Shown: positions 28,015 to 37,509 of the stretch, in pieces | Position numbering within the stretch: the stretch's first letter is position 1 | How the letters are laid out: every line of letters begins with the position of its first letter | NCBI GenBank assembly: GCA_963762635.1 | Contig: CAVXLQ010000013.1 | Coordinates: 310,001 to 374,000, forward strand | From: Tenggerimyces sp963762635 | GTDB taxonomy: Bacteria; Actinomycetota; Actinomycetes; Propionibacteriales; Actinopolymorphaceae | DNA: 64,000 nt | Reading direction: 5' to 3' | Notes under the pieces: generated by a model | What the model saw: the letters and a program-made list of their open reading frames with translations, nothing else | Told to the model about the DNA's origin: nothing | Databases searched by the model: none | Position numbers and translations under genes: made by a program

Positions 28015-28383
28015 ACGGATGCCCCGAATGGTGCTCAGGCGGAATCACCTCATGATCCGCGATCGCTGCCGAGGCAGCGCATAGTCCACCCGGTACATGC
28101 CCGAGCGTGGATGGTCATGGTCGAAGGACCCCACCTCTTGGGTGGTTGGCGGCCAGGATCGCGGATCCGGCGTGTGGCGGGTCTAGCGCTGCGTGGGGGC
28201 GGCTGAACGTGATGACCGTCCGTCGCCCGGATGAGCCAGAGCATGCGAGCGGCCGCACTCGGTGGATCCGTGGACGTTTGTGGAGATGCGCCCCGTCAGG
28301 CTTTGGTCGGGCCTATATCCGAGTTGACCAAGAGCCTGAGACGTCGATTAGGCAAGCCTTACCTCTCGCGTACGATGGCGGGT
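27982..28383. other. 402-base intergenic region before the siderophore gene
   Basis: No gene is supported. It contains the hairpin at 27981-28014 and the iron box at 28348-28366. An open frame from 28231 runs into the siderophore-interacting gene but has no family match in its first 50 codons. Confidence 0.55.
28348..28366. promoter_or_regulatory. IdeR/DtxR iron box
   Basis: TTAGGCAAGCCTTACCTCT matches the 19-bp consensus TTAGGTTAGCCTAACCTAA at about 14 positions, with the core TTAGG..AGCCT.ACCT intact. It is immediately upstream of a siderophore-interacting protein. Iron-dependent repression is therefore very likely. Confidence 0.85.
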
Positions 28384-29217
28384 ATGATCGAACGACCCGC
28401 GCGCCGGCCTGTCACCACTCATCTCGGCGAGGTGCAGCGCACCGAATGGATCACGCCCCATCTCATCCGCGTCACGCTCGGCGGTGAGGGGCTGGCGTCG
28501 TTCGTCGACAACGGGTTCACCGACCGGTACGTGAAGCTCGTCTTCCCGCGCCCCGGCGTGGACTATCCCGAGCCGTTCGACGTCGGCAGGATCCGCGAGG
28601 AGCTGCCGCGCGACCAGCATCCGGTCACGCGGACGTACACGGTCCGCTGGTGCGATCCCGCGACGCACGAGCTGGCGATCGACTTCGTCTACCACGGCGA
28701 CGAGGGCATCGCGGCGCCCTGGGCGGCCGCGGCGAAGCCGGGGGACACGCTCGCGATGCTCGGACCGGGTGGCGCGTACGGGCCCGACCCCGAGGCCGAC
28801 TGGCACCTTCTCGTCGGCGACGAGAGTGCCCTGCCCGCGATCGCCTCCGCGCTCGAGGAGATCCCCGCGGGCAAGCAGGTCAAGGCGTTCCTCGAGGTCG
28901 AGAACGCCGACGAGCAGATCGCGCTGACCTGCGACGGCGACCTCGAGATCACCTGGCTGCACCGCATGAGCGACGGCGACGTCGTCGCGGCGGTCCGCGA
29001 CTACGACTTCCCGAGCGGCGACGTGCACGTGTTCGTCCACGGCGAGGCTGGCTTCTGCTTCGAGCTCCGGAGGTACCTGCTGAACGAGCGCGAGGTCCCG
29101 CGCGAGCGGCTGAGCCTGTCCGGCTACTGGCGGCGCGGCAAGAACGAGGACGGCTGGCAGTCCGAGAAGGCCGACATCGCGCGCGCCGAACGGGAAGCCG
29201 CCGCGAAGCCTGCCTAA
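28384..29217 (+). CDS. Siderophore-interacting flavoprotein (SIP)
   Basis: 277-residue ferric-siderophore reductase of the SIP/ViuB family. RTYTVRWCDPATHELAIDFV (about residues 83-102) holds the FAD-binding RxYTxR motif; GDTLAMLGPGGAYG (about 119-132) contacts the cofactor; LSGYWRRGKNEDGWQ near the C-terminus is the SIP signature. Acts in the cytosol to release iron from imported siderophores. Start ATG 28384 is chosen; ATG 28375 is nearer the operator and gives three extra residues. Controlled by the iron box 18 bases upstream. Confidence 0.92.
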   Translation: MIERPARRPVTTHLGEVQRTEWITPHLIRVTLGGEGLASFVDNGFTDRYVKLVFPRPGVDYPEPFDVGRIREELPRDQHPVTRTYTVRWCDPATHELAIDFVYHGDEGIAAPWAAAAKPGDTLAMLGPGGAYGPDPEADWHLLVGDESALPAIASALEEIPAGKQVKAFLEVENADEQIALTCDGDLEITWLHRMSDGDVVAAVRDYDFPSGDVHVFVHGEAGFCFELRRYLLNEREVPRERLSLSGYWRRGKNEDGWQSEKADIARAEREAAAKPA

Positions 29218-29290
29218 CTCAGGCGCCAACGCCGCCCAGATCAAGCCCAAGAGCATGAAAGCAAGCACGCCGCCGGGCAGGGTGGACGGC

Positions 29291-29646
29291 ATGAACGTTC
29301 GCTACACACCCGACTCTTCACCGGCGAGGACGGCCTGTCCCACTTCGAGGACGTCGACGTCGAGCTCCACCCCGACGTCCCGCCGCCCGGCCAGCTCGCC
29401 ATCTCCACACCGCTCCAGGCCAGCGCGGTGCTGTTCGCCGCCGGCCCCCAGAACGGCAGCCACCCCGAGCAGCCCGAGAGCCGCAGACAGCTCATCATCG
29501 GCCTGCGAGGCGAAGCCGACGTCATCACCCGCGACGAGACGCGCACGATCGGCCCCGGCGACGTCCTGCTCGCCGAGGACCTCGAGGGAGCGGGTCACGC
29601 GAGCCGGTCCACCGAGGGCTTCACCGCGGTCGTGGTGGTCCTCTAG
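29291..29646 (+). CDS. Small cupin-domain protein (frameshifted as given)
   Basis: The N-terminal six residues MNVRYT are in one frame; the rest (RLFTGEDGLSHFEDVDVELH ... SAVLFAAGPQNGSHPEQPE ... TIGPGDVLLAEDLEGAGHAS) is in another. The shift is at about 29306, where TACACACCCG would read continuously if one AC were removed. The joined protein is about 117 residues, a single cupin barrel with the PGD turn and a histidine near the end. Probably a cytosolic metal-binding or sugar-related cupin. No operon partner is evident; the SIP gene is 74 bases upstream. Confidence 0.75.
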
Positions 29647-29689
29647 GCATCCCGCGCACTATGCGGTACCGCGGCCTACGCTGGATCGC

Positions 29690-30517
29690 ATGCAGACGTC
29701 GGTGGTCGCCCCGTACTGCTGCTACCTCCGGGTGTACGAGCCGCTGACGTCCTTCAAGCCCCGTGAGCGGGCCGTCTGGCGCGCCTACCTCGATCGTGAC
29801 GACCCCGCGGTCATCGACGCGGAGCAGGAACGCTCGTACGCCTCCCTGGTCCGCGGCCACCCGCTGCCGCTGCCCGGCGACGAGGCTCCCGCCGCGTACC
29901 CGCTGACGGTCGACGGCGCCCTGCTCCTCTGCCCGGTCGACTTCCACCTCAGATCCTGGCTGGCGCTGACCGAGCTCGTCGACGAGCTTCCCGACCGCGT
30001 CCTCGACTCACTCGTCTCGCAGAGCACGCTCGAACAGATCGACACCGAGTTCCTCCGCTGGCGCGAGCTCAACCCCGACGCCGTCCCGCACATCCAGACC
30101 GCGCGCTGGCATGTCCCGCTCGCGTGGTTCGTCGCGTTCGACGAGGACGACCGGCTGAAGAACGAGGAACCGGATTCGGCAGTCCGGTTCCGGACTCCCA
30201 TGGTCGAGGCGCGCCGCAGGATCGGTCGCGCATACGGGTTGCTCCGCCGCGCGCAGCCGAGGAGCTGGACGGTCGAGCCGATCAAGGAACTGGGTCGTTG
30301 GCTGGAGGCTTTTCACCCCCATTCTTGGGTCGAACTGGACTTCGGAGGCCTCGTCAGGCTCCTCGGAGCCGAGAATTTGGCCTCAGATCGCTCAACGGTC
30401 CAGGTAAAAACTGCTCTGCAGGCTGTAGCTGAGGGTGACATCGACAAGGCAAATGCCCTATATGTCCGATTAGTCGCTCGTTGGCGGACACAGCGGGTAA
30501 AGGAGCGCGCCTCGTGA
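29690..30517 (+). CDS. Conserved actinobacterial protein, unknown function
   Basis: 275 residues (MQTSVVAPYCCYLRVYEPLT). Motifs include AAYPLTVDGALLLCPVDFHLRSW and ARWHVPLAWFVAFDEDDRL; the end is helical and basic (ALYVRLVARWRTQRVKERAS). No signal peptide or membrane segment. It sits 240 bases upstream of bldC. I do not recognise a domain; the composition suggests a cytosolic protein peculiar to actinomycetes. Confidence 0.75.
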   Translation: MQTSVVAPYCCYLRVYEPLTSFKPRERAVWRAYLDRDDPAVIDAEQERSYASLVRGHPLPLPGDEAPAAYPLTVDGALLLCPVDFHLRSWLALTELVDELPDRVLDSLVSQSTLEQIDTEFLRWRELNPDAVPHIQTARWHVPLAWFVAFDEDDRLKNEEPDSAVRFRTPMVEARRRIGRAYGLLRRAQPRSWTVEPIKELGRWLEAFHPHSWVELDFGGLVRLLGAENLASDRSTVQVKTALQAVAEGDIDKANALYVRLVARWRTQRVKERAS

Positions 30518-30758
30518 AAAACCGCCGCTCAGGTAAATTCTGGAAATTCTGGTCGTAACCCGTTCGTTCACACTACGGTGAGTCACGCGAAGATTGGTCA
30601 CGGCTAACACCTGTGTGACGCTGCGTGGGGGATGGATGACGTGGCGTGACCGACTTGTGGTGTTGGTCCGGAATGGCCATTTCTTCCACCGGCGATTCGA
30701 TGCACCATGGAGGGTGCGGGACGGACTTAGCCGTCCGGTTCTCGTGAGGAGGCCGCTT

Positions 30759-30974
30759 ATGACGACACGCACGCCGGAGACCGAACCCCTGCTGACGCCA
30801 GCAGAGGTCGCGGCCATGTTCCGGGTAGACCCCAAGACGGTTACCCGGTGGGCCAAGGCGGGCAAGCTCAGCTCCATCAGGACGCTGGGTGGACATCGGC
30901 GTTACCGGGAATCAGAAGTTCGCGCGCTACTGGCGGGCGTTCTTCCCGAACAACGCCGGGAGGACAGCAGGTAG
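30759..30974 (+). CDS. bldC: BldC-type MerR-like DNA-binding regulator
   Basis: 71 residues, the length of BldC. A single winged-helix/MerR-like domain: LLTPAEVAAMFRVDPKTVTRWAKAGKLSSIRT (about residues 11-42; key VDPKTVTRWAKAGKL) followed by LGGHRRYRESEVRALL. In Streptomyces, BldC binds direct repeats cooperatively and delays development. An excellent ribosome site (GAGGAGG) lies six bases before the ATG. Stands alone. Confidence 0.95.
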   Translation: MTTRTPETEPLLTPAEVAAMFRVDPKTVTRWAKAGKLSSIRTLGGHRRYRESEVRALLAGVLPEQRREDSR

Positions 30975-30997
30975 CCCGTACCGGGCTGAACGAGCAG

Positions 30998-31022
30998 CCC
31001 GGCGTCGCCTGAGGACGCCGGG
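30998..31022 (+). terminator. Terminator downstream of bldC
   Basis: CCCGGCGTC, loop GCCTGAG, GACGCCGGG: a perfect 9-bp hairpin 23 bases after the bldC stop, preceded by a smaller hairpin AGCCCGTACCGGGCT. Confidence 0.75.
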
Positions 31023-31099
31023 TCGGTACGAGTGAATGATCCAGTAATATCCGCGACATCAGCAGGCAGATCCGGTTCCGATCGACCGGAACAGACGAT

Positions 31100-33478
31100 G
31101 TGGCGACACCATCCTTAACGGGCTGGTGGCGCCACATTCGTCTGCGCGCGCATGAGGGCATCTTCGATCGGGCTCGTGGGCTGCTCAAGTCCGCGCAGCT
31201 CGTGGGATGGTCCAACAGCGCGAAGGCGATCCTCTACACCGTTCACCGGGCCCGGCTGGACCGGCGGCTGAAGTCGACGCCGGCGACGTCGAGAGCGCCC
31301 GGTGCGTTCGTCTCCGCCGAGCCGAGTCCTGGCGGCGCGACGTTCACCTACGCCCAAGCCACGCTCGAGGTGCGCTTCCTCGCGGGCGGCGGCATCTTCC
31401 TCGCCTGGGACGGCGCCACGCCGATGCCCTCGTACGCGTTGGCCAGTTCTGACCACGACGGCGCCGAACCCGCCGCGGACGAGAGCAGCGTGCTCGCCGG
31501 TCCCCACGACGACGGCGACTGCTGGTCGGTGACCGCCGGCGGCGTCGTGGTGACCGTCGACCAGGCGGGCGCGGTCGCGATCCGTACCGGCGACGGCAAG
31601 CCGTTGCGGTACGACCCGCCGCCGCGCTGGGACGGCGACGACTGGGAGCACCGCAGCGTGCTCGAGAGCGACGCGGCCGTCGTCGGCCTCGGCGGGCGCA
31701 GCGCGCCGCTGGACCGCAAGGGCCGTACGTACCGGCTGTGGAACTCCGACCCGGGCGGCACGTACACGGTGGGCGACGACCCGCTCTCGCTCTCCATCCC
31801 TCTGTATCTCGTCGTCTCCGACGGCGGCTGCCACGGCGCGTTCTACGACAACACCTACGACGGCACGGTCTCGGTCGGCGCGGACGAGGTGACGTTCGCC
31901 CTCACCGGCGGACCGCTGCGCTACTACGTCTTCCCGGGTACGCCGGCCGAGGTGCTCGACCGTTACACCCAGCTCACCGGGCGGCCGGCAGTCCCACCAC
32001 GCTGGGCACTCGGCTACCACCAGTGCCGCTGGGGGTACGGCAGCGAGGCCGCGGTCCGCGGCGTCGTCGACCAGTTCGCCGAGCACGAGCTGCCGCTGTC
32101 CGGCATCTGGCTGGACATCGACCACCTGGTCGAACGCGCTCCGTTCGCGGTCGACGAGACGCGCTACCCCGACCTCGGCGGGTTCGCGAAGGACATGCTC
32201 GAACGCGAGATCCACACCGTCGTCATCGCGGACCCCGGGCTGATCCGCCGGCGCGGCAACCCGACGTACGACAGCGGCCGGCGCGCGGACGTGTTCTGCC
32301 GCGACGTCCGCGGCCGGATCGCGTGGGGCGTCGTCTGGCCAGGTTGGACGGTCTTCCCCGACTTCACCGCGCCGCACGCCCGCAAGTGGTGGAGCGACCT
32401 GTACGAGGGCTACATCGAGCAGGGCATCGCCGGCTTCTGGCACGACATGAACGAGCCGTCGACGTTCGTGGTCACCGGTGACGGGACGCTCCCGCTGTCC
32501 ACCAAGCACAACCTGGACGGCCGCGGCGGCGACCACCGCGAGGCGCACAACGTCTACGGCCTGACGCTGAACCGCGCCGGCTTCGAGGGCGTGTCCCGGC
32601 TGCGGCCGGGGCGCCGGCCGTACCTGATCTCCCGATCCGGGTACGCGGGACTGCAGCGCTACGCCGGCACCTGGACCGGCGACATCGGCACCTCGTGGGA
32701 GGGCCTCGCGATCTCGCTGTCGTTCACGCTCGGGCTCGGTCTGTCCGGCATGCCTTACTCGGGCCCGGACATTGGCGGCTTCGACCAGCACCCCGAGGAC
32801 GAGCTGTACGTGCGCTGGTTCCAGCTGGCCGCATACCTCCCGTTCTTCCGCGTGCACTGCGCCGCCGCGTTGCCGTTCCGCGAACCGTGGGCGTTCGGGC
32901 CGACCGTGCTGTCGCAGATCAAGCCGGCGTTGTTCGAGCGGTACGAGCTGCTGCCGTACTGGTACACGCTCGCGTTCGAGGCGGGCGCGACCGGTGCGCC
33001 CTACGTACGTCCGATGCTGTGGGCGCACCCGGACGACGCGGCGATGCGTTGGGTCGACGACCAGTTCATGCTCGGGCCGTCGGTGTTGGTCGCGCCGGTG
33101 CTCGAGAACGGCGCGCGCGAGCGTGAGGTGTGGCTGCCGGCCGGGCGCTGGTACGACCGCGCGACCGGGCAGGCGCACGACGGGCCGGGGCCGGTGACCG
33201 TGCCGGCCGAGGTGGACCGGATCCCGGTGTTCGTCCGCGGTGGCGCGGTGCTCCCGGTGACGCTCGACGGCGTGCTGACGCTCGAGGCGTACGTGCCCGG
33301 GCCGGCGGACGCCGAGGTCCCGGGTGGGGTGTTGGTCGCGGACGAGGGCGACGGCGACGCCGAGCCCGTACGCGAGACGTTCAGGATCGAGACCGGCGCC
33401 GACGGGGCGCGCTCGGTGTCGTACGAGGGGCCAGCGAGCGAACTGCCCTACCCCGTCCGCTGGGTCGGCTCATACTGA
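31100..33478 (+). CDS. Glycoside hydrolase family 31 (alpha-glucosidase/xylosidase)
   Basis: 792 residues from a GTG. The N-terminal beta-sandwich precedes a catalytic barrel: WALGYHQCRWGYGSE (about residues 298-312), GIWLDIDHLVERAPF (about 335), FWHDMNEPSTF with nucleophile D at about residue 449, and GTWTGDIGTSWEGLAISL with acid/base D at about 528. It probably hydrolyses alpha-glucosides or alpha-xylosides. No signal peptide, so cytosolic. The true start could be later: the first 40 residues are basic and atypical. The propeller gene begins six bases after its stop and may share the transcript. Confidence 0.92.
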   Translation: MATPSLTGWWRHIRLRAHEGIFDRARGLLKSAQLVGWSNSAKAILYTVHRARLDRRLKSTPATSRAPGAFVSAEPSPGGATFTYAQATLEVRFLAGGGIFLAWDGATPMPSYALASSDHDGAEPAADESSVLAGPHDDGDCWSVTAGGVVVTVDQAGAVAIRTGDGKPLRYDPPPRWDGDDWEHRSVLESDAAVVGLGGRSAPLDRKGRTYRLWNSDPGGTYTVGDDPLSLSIPLYLVVSDGGCHGAFYDNTYDGTVSVGADEVTFALTGGPLRYYVFPGTPAEVLDRYTQLTGRPAVPPRWALGYHQCRWGYGSEAAVRGVVDQFAEHELPLSGIWLDIDHLVERAPFAVDETRYPDLGGFAKDMLEREIHTVVIADPGLIRRRGNPTYDSGRRADVFCRDVRGRIAWGVVWPGWTVFPDFTAPHARKWWSDLYEGYIEQGIAGFWHDMNEPSTFVVTGDGTLPLSTKHNLDGRGGDHREAHNVYGLTLNRAGFEGVSRLRPGRRPYLISRSGYAGLQRYAGTWTGDIGTSWEGLAISLSFTLGLGLSGMPYSGPDIGGFDQHPEDELYVRWFQLAAYLPFFRVHCAAALPFREPWAFGPTVLSQIKPALFERYELLPYWYTLAFEAGATGAPYVRPMLWAHPDDAAMRWVDDQFMLGPSVLVAPVLENGAREREVWLPAGRWYDRATGQAHDGPGPVTVPAEVDRIPVFVRGGAVLPVTLDGVLTLEAYVPGPADAEVPGGVLVADEGDGDAEPVRETFRIETGADGARSVSYEGPASELPYPVRWVGSY

Positions 33479-33483
33479 GCTTT

Positions 33484-35472
33484 GTGCGCCGCCGCGCCGC
33501 GGTCCTCGTTCTCCTGACCTGCGTGGCTCTGATCCAGACACCCGCTGTAGCCGATGCCCAACCGAAGGCGACGGAGACGCGCATCGGGACGCCGATCCAC
33601 AACGTGGCGCTCGACGATGTCGCGTTCGGCAACGGTCCGAACGGCAGCCCGGTGATCTACGTCGTCCCGCAGACATCCAGCAGGGCTTGGTTCCACGTGG
33701 TCGACGTGCGGACCGGCCGGACGATCCGAAGCCTGTCGCTGCGGAACGCGGCCGGCGCTCGGGACATCGCGACCGCACCGGACCGCAGCGTGTACGTCGC
33801 GACCTTCCCGAACGGCCGGCTCTTCCGCTACACGCCGTGGGACGGGCGGATGCGCGACCTCGGCAAGCCGAGTCGAGCTTCCTCAACCCTGCTTGGGCTG
33901 GCGATCGGCGAGGACGGCACCGCGTACGTCGGCTCGTACCCGACCGGCCGGCTCTACAGCTGGCGCGCCGGCCGCGGGTTCCGGGACTACGGGCAGCTCT
34001 CGGCCGACTCGTTCTACACCCGGTCCATCCAGCTGTGGCGCGAGGTCGCGCTCGTCGGCACGGGTACGCAGCGCGCGCATCTGTTCGCGGTCAACGTGCG
34101 TTCGGGCTTCAAGCGCGAGATCCCGTTGCCGCCGGTGTACGCCGGCGAGAACGAGATCGCCGGCGTGACGGTGCGCGGCGACCGCGCGTACGTGCGGATG
34201 GCGCAGTCCAAGACGCTGCTGGTCTACGACCTGGCGAAGTCGAGATGGATCGATGCGGCCGGAACGTCGATGGGCGCGGACGTCTCGCCCGTCGCTCCCG
34301 GCTCGAAGACCGCGGAGGTCTATCACGTCGACGGCGGCTCGCTGAAGGCGTTCAGCCCGGTGACGTTGAAGACTCGCGCCATCCACGGCATGGACGGGAT
34401 GTTCTCGTCCAAGGGGTTCGCGTGGCTGCGGATGCCGGGGAAGGACTTTCCGGGGCTGTCGCTGGTGATGGCCGACTACCTCGGGCGGCTGTGGGTCTAC
34501 AACCGGACGACCGGTGCGACGTCGATGAGCTTCGCGCTGATTCCGGGCGCACCGGTCGAGATCCGGTCGCTGGGATTCGGGCCGCGGGGAACGATCTGGG
34601 CGGGCGGCTTCGGCTCGGGCGGGCTGGCGTCGTACGACCCGGTGACCGGCGCGATGCGGCAGGTGCAGCGCGGAACCGTCGGGCAGGCCGACGAGATCCT
34701 CTCCTCCGACGGCGAGCTCTGGCTCGGCACGTACCCGGGCTCGAACGTCCTGCGCTACGACCCGTCGAAACCGTTCGTGTGGGAGCGCAACCCGTCGAGC
34801 GCGTTCGCCCTCGGCGCCTGGCGGCAGGACCGGCCGGTGGCGATGACCCGCGCGAACGGGCGGATCGTCGTCGGAACGGTGCCGCACTACGGCCAGCTCC
34901 GCGGCGCGATCACCGTGCACGATCCGATCACCGGCTCGACGTACGTGGACCGCGGGGTGTCCGGGACGCGGAGCGTGGTGTCGCTCGTCTCGGACGGGCT
35001 GTGGGTCTACGGCTCGACGTCGAAGTGGGGCGGACTCGGCATCACGCCGCCGAAGTCGGCGGGCACGATCTTCGCGTACGACCCGGTGACGCGGACGAAG
35101 CTCTGGGAGGTCGCGCCGTACCCACACCTGCCCGCGATCACCGAGCTGGCCATGGCGCCAGACGGGACGCTCTGGGGGCTGACGAAGGGTCGGCTGTTCC
35201 AGTTTTCCCCGCAGACGTTGAAGGTCGTACGCGAGGTGCGGGTGCCGGACCGGAGCTGGGCGAACGTCGACCACATCTGGTCGGAGGCTCAGCAGCTCGC
35301 GGTGGCGTCCGACGGGACGGTGTACGCGGGCGTGCGGGGGAAGCTGTATCGCGTGCGACCGGGTGCGACCGGCGCGACGCGGATCGGCTCGGCGTCCGCC
35401 TTCCTGCTGGCAGACGACGAGACGATCTACCTCACTCGCGGTGCCAACCTCTACAAGCTAGATCTGCACTGA
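33484..35472 (+). CDS. Secreted beta-propeller protein
   Basis: 662 residues from GTG 33484, five bases after the GH31 stop. Signal peptide RRRAAVLVLLTCVALIQTPAVADA. The mature protein repeats short G-TxY/W-blade motifs (GEDGTAYVGSYPTGRLYSW, GPRGTIWAGGFGSGGLASY, SSDGELWLGTYPGSNVLRY, ASDGTVYAGVRGKLYRV), typical of NHL/Kelch-like or two-component-sensor-type propellers. Extracellular; no membrane anchor. No catalytic motif seen. Co-occurrence with GH31 suggests binding or sensing of a sugar polymer. Its end overlaps the convergent amidohydrolase by 15 bases. Confidence 0.82.
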   Translation: MRRRAAVLVLLTCVALIQTPAVADAQPKATETRIGTPIHNVALDDVAFGNGPNGSPVIYVVPQTSSRAWFHVVDVRTGRTIRSLSLRNAAGARDIATAPDRSVYVATFPNGRLFRYTPWDGRMRDLGKPSRASSTLLGLAIGEDGTAYVGSYPTGRLYSWRAGRGFRDYGQLSADSFYTRSIQLWREVALVGTGTQRAHLFAVNVRSGFKREIPLPPVYAGENEIAGVTVRGDRAYVRMAQSKTLLVYDLAKSRWIDAAGTSMGADVSPVAPGSKTAEVYHVDGGSLKAFSPVTLKTRAIHGMDGMFSSKGFAWLRMPGKDFPGLSLVMADYLGRLWVYNRTTGATSMSFALIPGAPVEIRSLGFGPRGTIWAGGFGSGGLASYDPVTGAMRQVQRGTVGQADEILSSDGELWLGTYPGSNVLRYDPSKPFVWERNPSSAFALGAWRQDRPVAMTRANGRIVVGTVPHYGQLRGAITVHDPITGSTYVDRGVSGTRSVVSLVSDGLWVYGSTSKWGGLGITPPKSAGTIFAYDPVTRTKLWEVAPYPHLPAITELAMAPDGTLWGLTKGRLFQFSPQTLKVVREVRVPDRSWANVDHIWSEAQQLAVASDGTVYAGVRGKLYRVRPGATGATRIGSASAFLLADDETIYLTRGANLYKLDLH

Positions 35473-37011
35473 CCGCTTCGGGAGATGGCAGCCGCAACCC
35501 GTCGGCGCGGCCGCGACGGCCGGCTCCTGGACGGCCTTCTCGACGTCGGCCAGCATCCTGACGCGTTCGGCCTTGTCGATGAGCCGGCCGCGGACGAGCA
35601 CCGCGTGGATCTTGCTGGTGTTCTCGATCTTGGTCAGCGGGTTGGCGTCGAGGACGACGAGGTCGGCGTCCTTGTGGCGTTCGACGGTTCCGGTCTTCCG
35701 GTCGAGGCCGAGGAACTTCGCGGCCTCCCAGGTCGCGGCCCTGAGGGCGTCGGCGGGGGAGAGGCCGGCGCGAACGAGCAGCGCCAGCTCGTCGTGCAGC
35801 GTGAAGCCCGGGTACGCGTACATCAGCCCGGCCTCGCTGCCGACGAGGAGCGGCACCTCGTGCTCGTTCATCGCCTCGACGAACCGGAGCCTTCGCTCGA
35901 ACAGCTTGCGTTGTTGAGCCTTCTCGAGCTCCGTGCGGCAGGGCTTGTAGAGGTTCTCCAGGCCCCATCGCCACCACTCCTGCGTCGCCGCGGGGATGTA
36001 CTTCAGCCGTTCGTCGGCGAGGATCGCGTCCTCCGGCTTGTCCAGCAGGTCGTGCATCGCGAGCGTCGGCGTGACCCTGGTCCGGTGCCTTCTGAGTCGG
36101 GCGAACAGCTGGTCAGCTCGCCGGTGGCTGTAGGTGCTGGAGGCGAGCCACTCGATCGGGTGGAGCTGGCGGAACCAGCTCGCGTAGTCGGCTGGCGCGA
36201 CCGTCATCCGGGCGAGTGCCGCACGTACCTCCGGCTCACGGTTCGACGTCGCCAGCCAGATCGTGTGAATGTGCTCGACGCTGCGCTGTCCGGCCGCGAG
36301 CGCGACGGGGAGCGGGACGAGGTCGGGGCAGTGGCCGGCGAACGGGATCCCGCGCTTGTGCGCCTCGTCGGCGAGGGCGACGTAGACGTTCTCGGCGAGG
36401 CGGGAGTACGTCTTGACGAAGTCGGCGCCGCCTTCGACAGCCTCGCGAACGACGCGGCGGGCCTCTTGCGGTGTGGCGACGGCGTACGTGCCGGGCTCCT
36501 CTTCACCGGGCTCGGACAGCAGCGAGGGAAAGCCGTCGACGATCGGGCTCGCGATCACCGAGCGCGGGCCGACGAGCTCGCCGGCTTCGATCTTGGCGCG
36601 CCACTCGTGCAGGAACGGCGCGCCGGCCATCTCGCGGACGGTGGTGACGCCGTTGGCGACGTACAGCGGCGGCGAGATCCGTTCGGTGCCGAAGCTGTGC
36701 GCGTGCAGGTCGGCGAGTCCGGGGATCAGGTACTTGCCGGTCAGGTCGACGACGGTCGCGCCGCGCGGGATCCGGACGTCGTACGACCGGCCGACGGCGA
36801 CGATGCGTTCGCCGCGGACGAGCACGGTCTGGTCGCGGCGCGGGCGGGACTGGGTGGCGTCGATGACAGTGACGTGGGTGAGGGCGAGGTCGGCCGGCTC
36901 GCCCCTGGCGACTGCCGTGCTGGCGGAGGCCGTGGCGGGCGCGATCAGGCTGGCGGCACCCGAGGCGAGGCCGGCGAGCAGGACCTTGCGACGAGAGGGC
37001 GAAGTCGACAT
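35458..37011 (-). CDS. Tat-exported amidohydrolase
   Basis: 517 residues from ATG 37011. Twin-arginine signal SPSRRKVLLAGLASGAASLI (about residues 4-23). Metal-binding HxH in PGLADLHAHSFG (about 108-119), then FVKTYSRLAENVYVALADEA with the carboxylate-bearing K (K in FVKTYS), FAGHCPD and SVEHIH as later histidines, and VGSEAG in place of the usual final D. Loss of this aspartate (SEAG) makes activity or metal number uncertain. Imidazolonepropionase/prolidase-like substrates are usual. The C-terminus has a CGC motif. Starts after an antisense frame; upstream codons from 37194 are not used. Confidence 0.85.
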   Translation of the reverse strand: MSTSPSRRKVLLAGLASGAASLIAPATASASTAVARGEPADLALTHVTVIDATQSRPRRDQTVLVRGERIVAVGRSYDVRIPRGATVVDLTGKYLIPGLADLHAHSFGTERISPPLYVANGVTTVREMAGAPFLHEWRAKIEAGELVGPRSVIASPIVDGFPSLLSEPGEEEPGTYAVATPQEARRVVREAVEGGADFVKTYSRLAENVYVALADEAHKRGIPFAGHCPDLVPLPVALAAGQRSVEHIHTIWLATSNREPEVRAALARMTVAPADYASWFRQLHPIEWLASSTYSHRRADQLFARLRRHRTRVTPTLAMHDLLDKPEDAILADERLKYIPAATQEWWRWGLENLYKPCRTELEKAQQRKLFERRLRFVEAMNEHEVPLLVGSEAGLMYAYPGFTLHDELALLVRAGLSPADALRAATWEAAKFLGLDRKTGTVERHKDADLVVLDANPLTKIENTSKIHAVLVRGRLIDKAERVRMLADVEKAVQEPAVAAAPTGCGCHLPKRSVQI

Positions 37012-37509
37012 GCCACGACCGTAGTCGGCATTCAGACGTTCGTGCAAGACGTTTGTCTGAGTCGACTTGAGGTGGCAGGCTAGGCCCGGACTCACGCGTC
37101 GGCGTGTCGACCAGCTCCACCGATCGGGGAGGCGCGAGCGCTTGAGGCGGTCGCTGCCGATCTCCGCGCGGATTGCCTCCTGGAGCTTGTACATCTGGGT
37201 GTGGAGGTCGTCGGCAACTTGGTGAGATCAATGGTGATCTCGTTGCCTTCATCGAGGTGCCGACGTGATGGCAGGAGACGAGAAGATCGCCGTAGGCGTC
37301 AAGCCGCCGCTGGAGGATCGCGTCTCTCCGTGCACTCCGAGGGCGGCGGCAGCTCAGAACGGTTTCTCACTGAACGTCACAGTGAGGCGCCGGATTCGGT
37401 CACTCTCCGGCGTATCCGTTGCCGAATCGGTATCTCGTTCGAGCGGCGTCCCGGGCTGACGCGGCATAGGGTGACGGCCAGGCGCGCCCGGGGAGGAAGG
37501 CGGCGACCG
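37012..37509. other. 498-base divergent intergenic region
   Basis: Lies between the amidohydrolase and the DUF4129 operon. It contains a hairpin at 37212-37247 (GGCAAC...GAGATCA-ATGG-TGATCTC-GTTGCC with a small bulge). The minus-strand frame upstream of the amidohydrolase reads MYKLQEAIRAEIGSDRLKRS from 37194, which may be a remnant of another gene. No complete gene. The operon promoter should lie in its right part. Confidence 0.5.

Noticed and set aside
33324..35561. 745-codon frame alongside the secreted propeller gene
   Set aside because: Out-of-frame shadow; the other frame has signal peptide and propeller repeats.
37012..37194. Extension of the amidohydrolase to ATG 37194
   Set aside because: Would place 61 basic residues before a good Tat signal; the internal ATG at 37011 fits exported family members.
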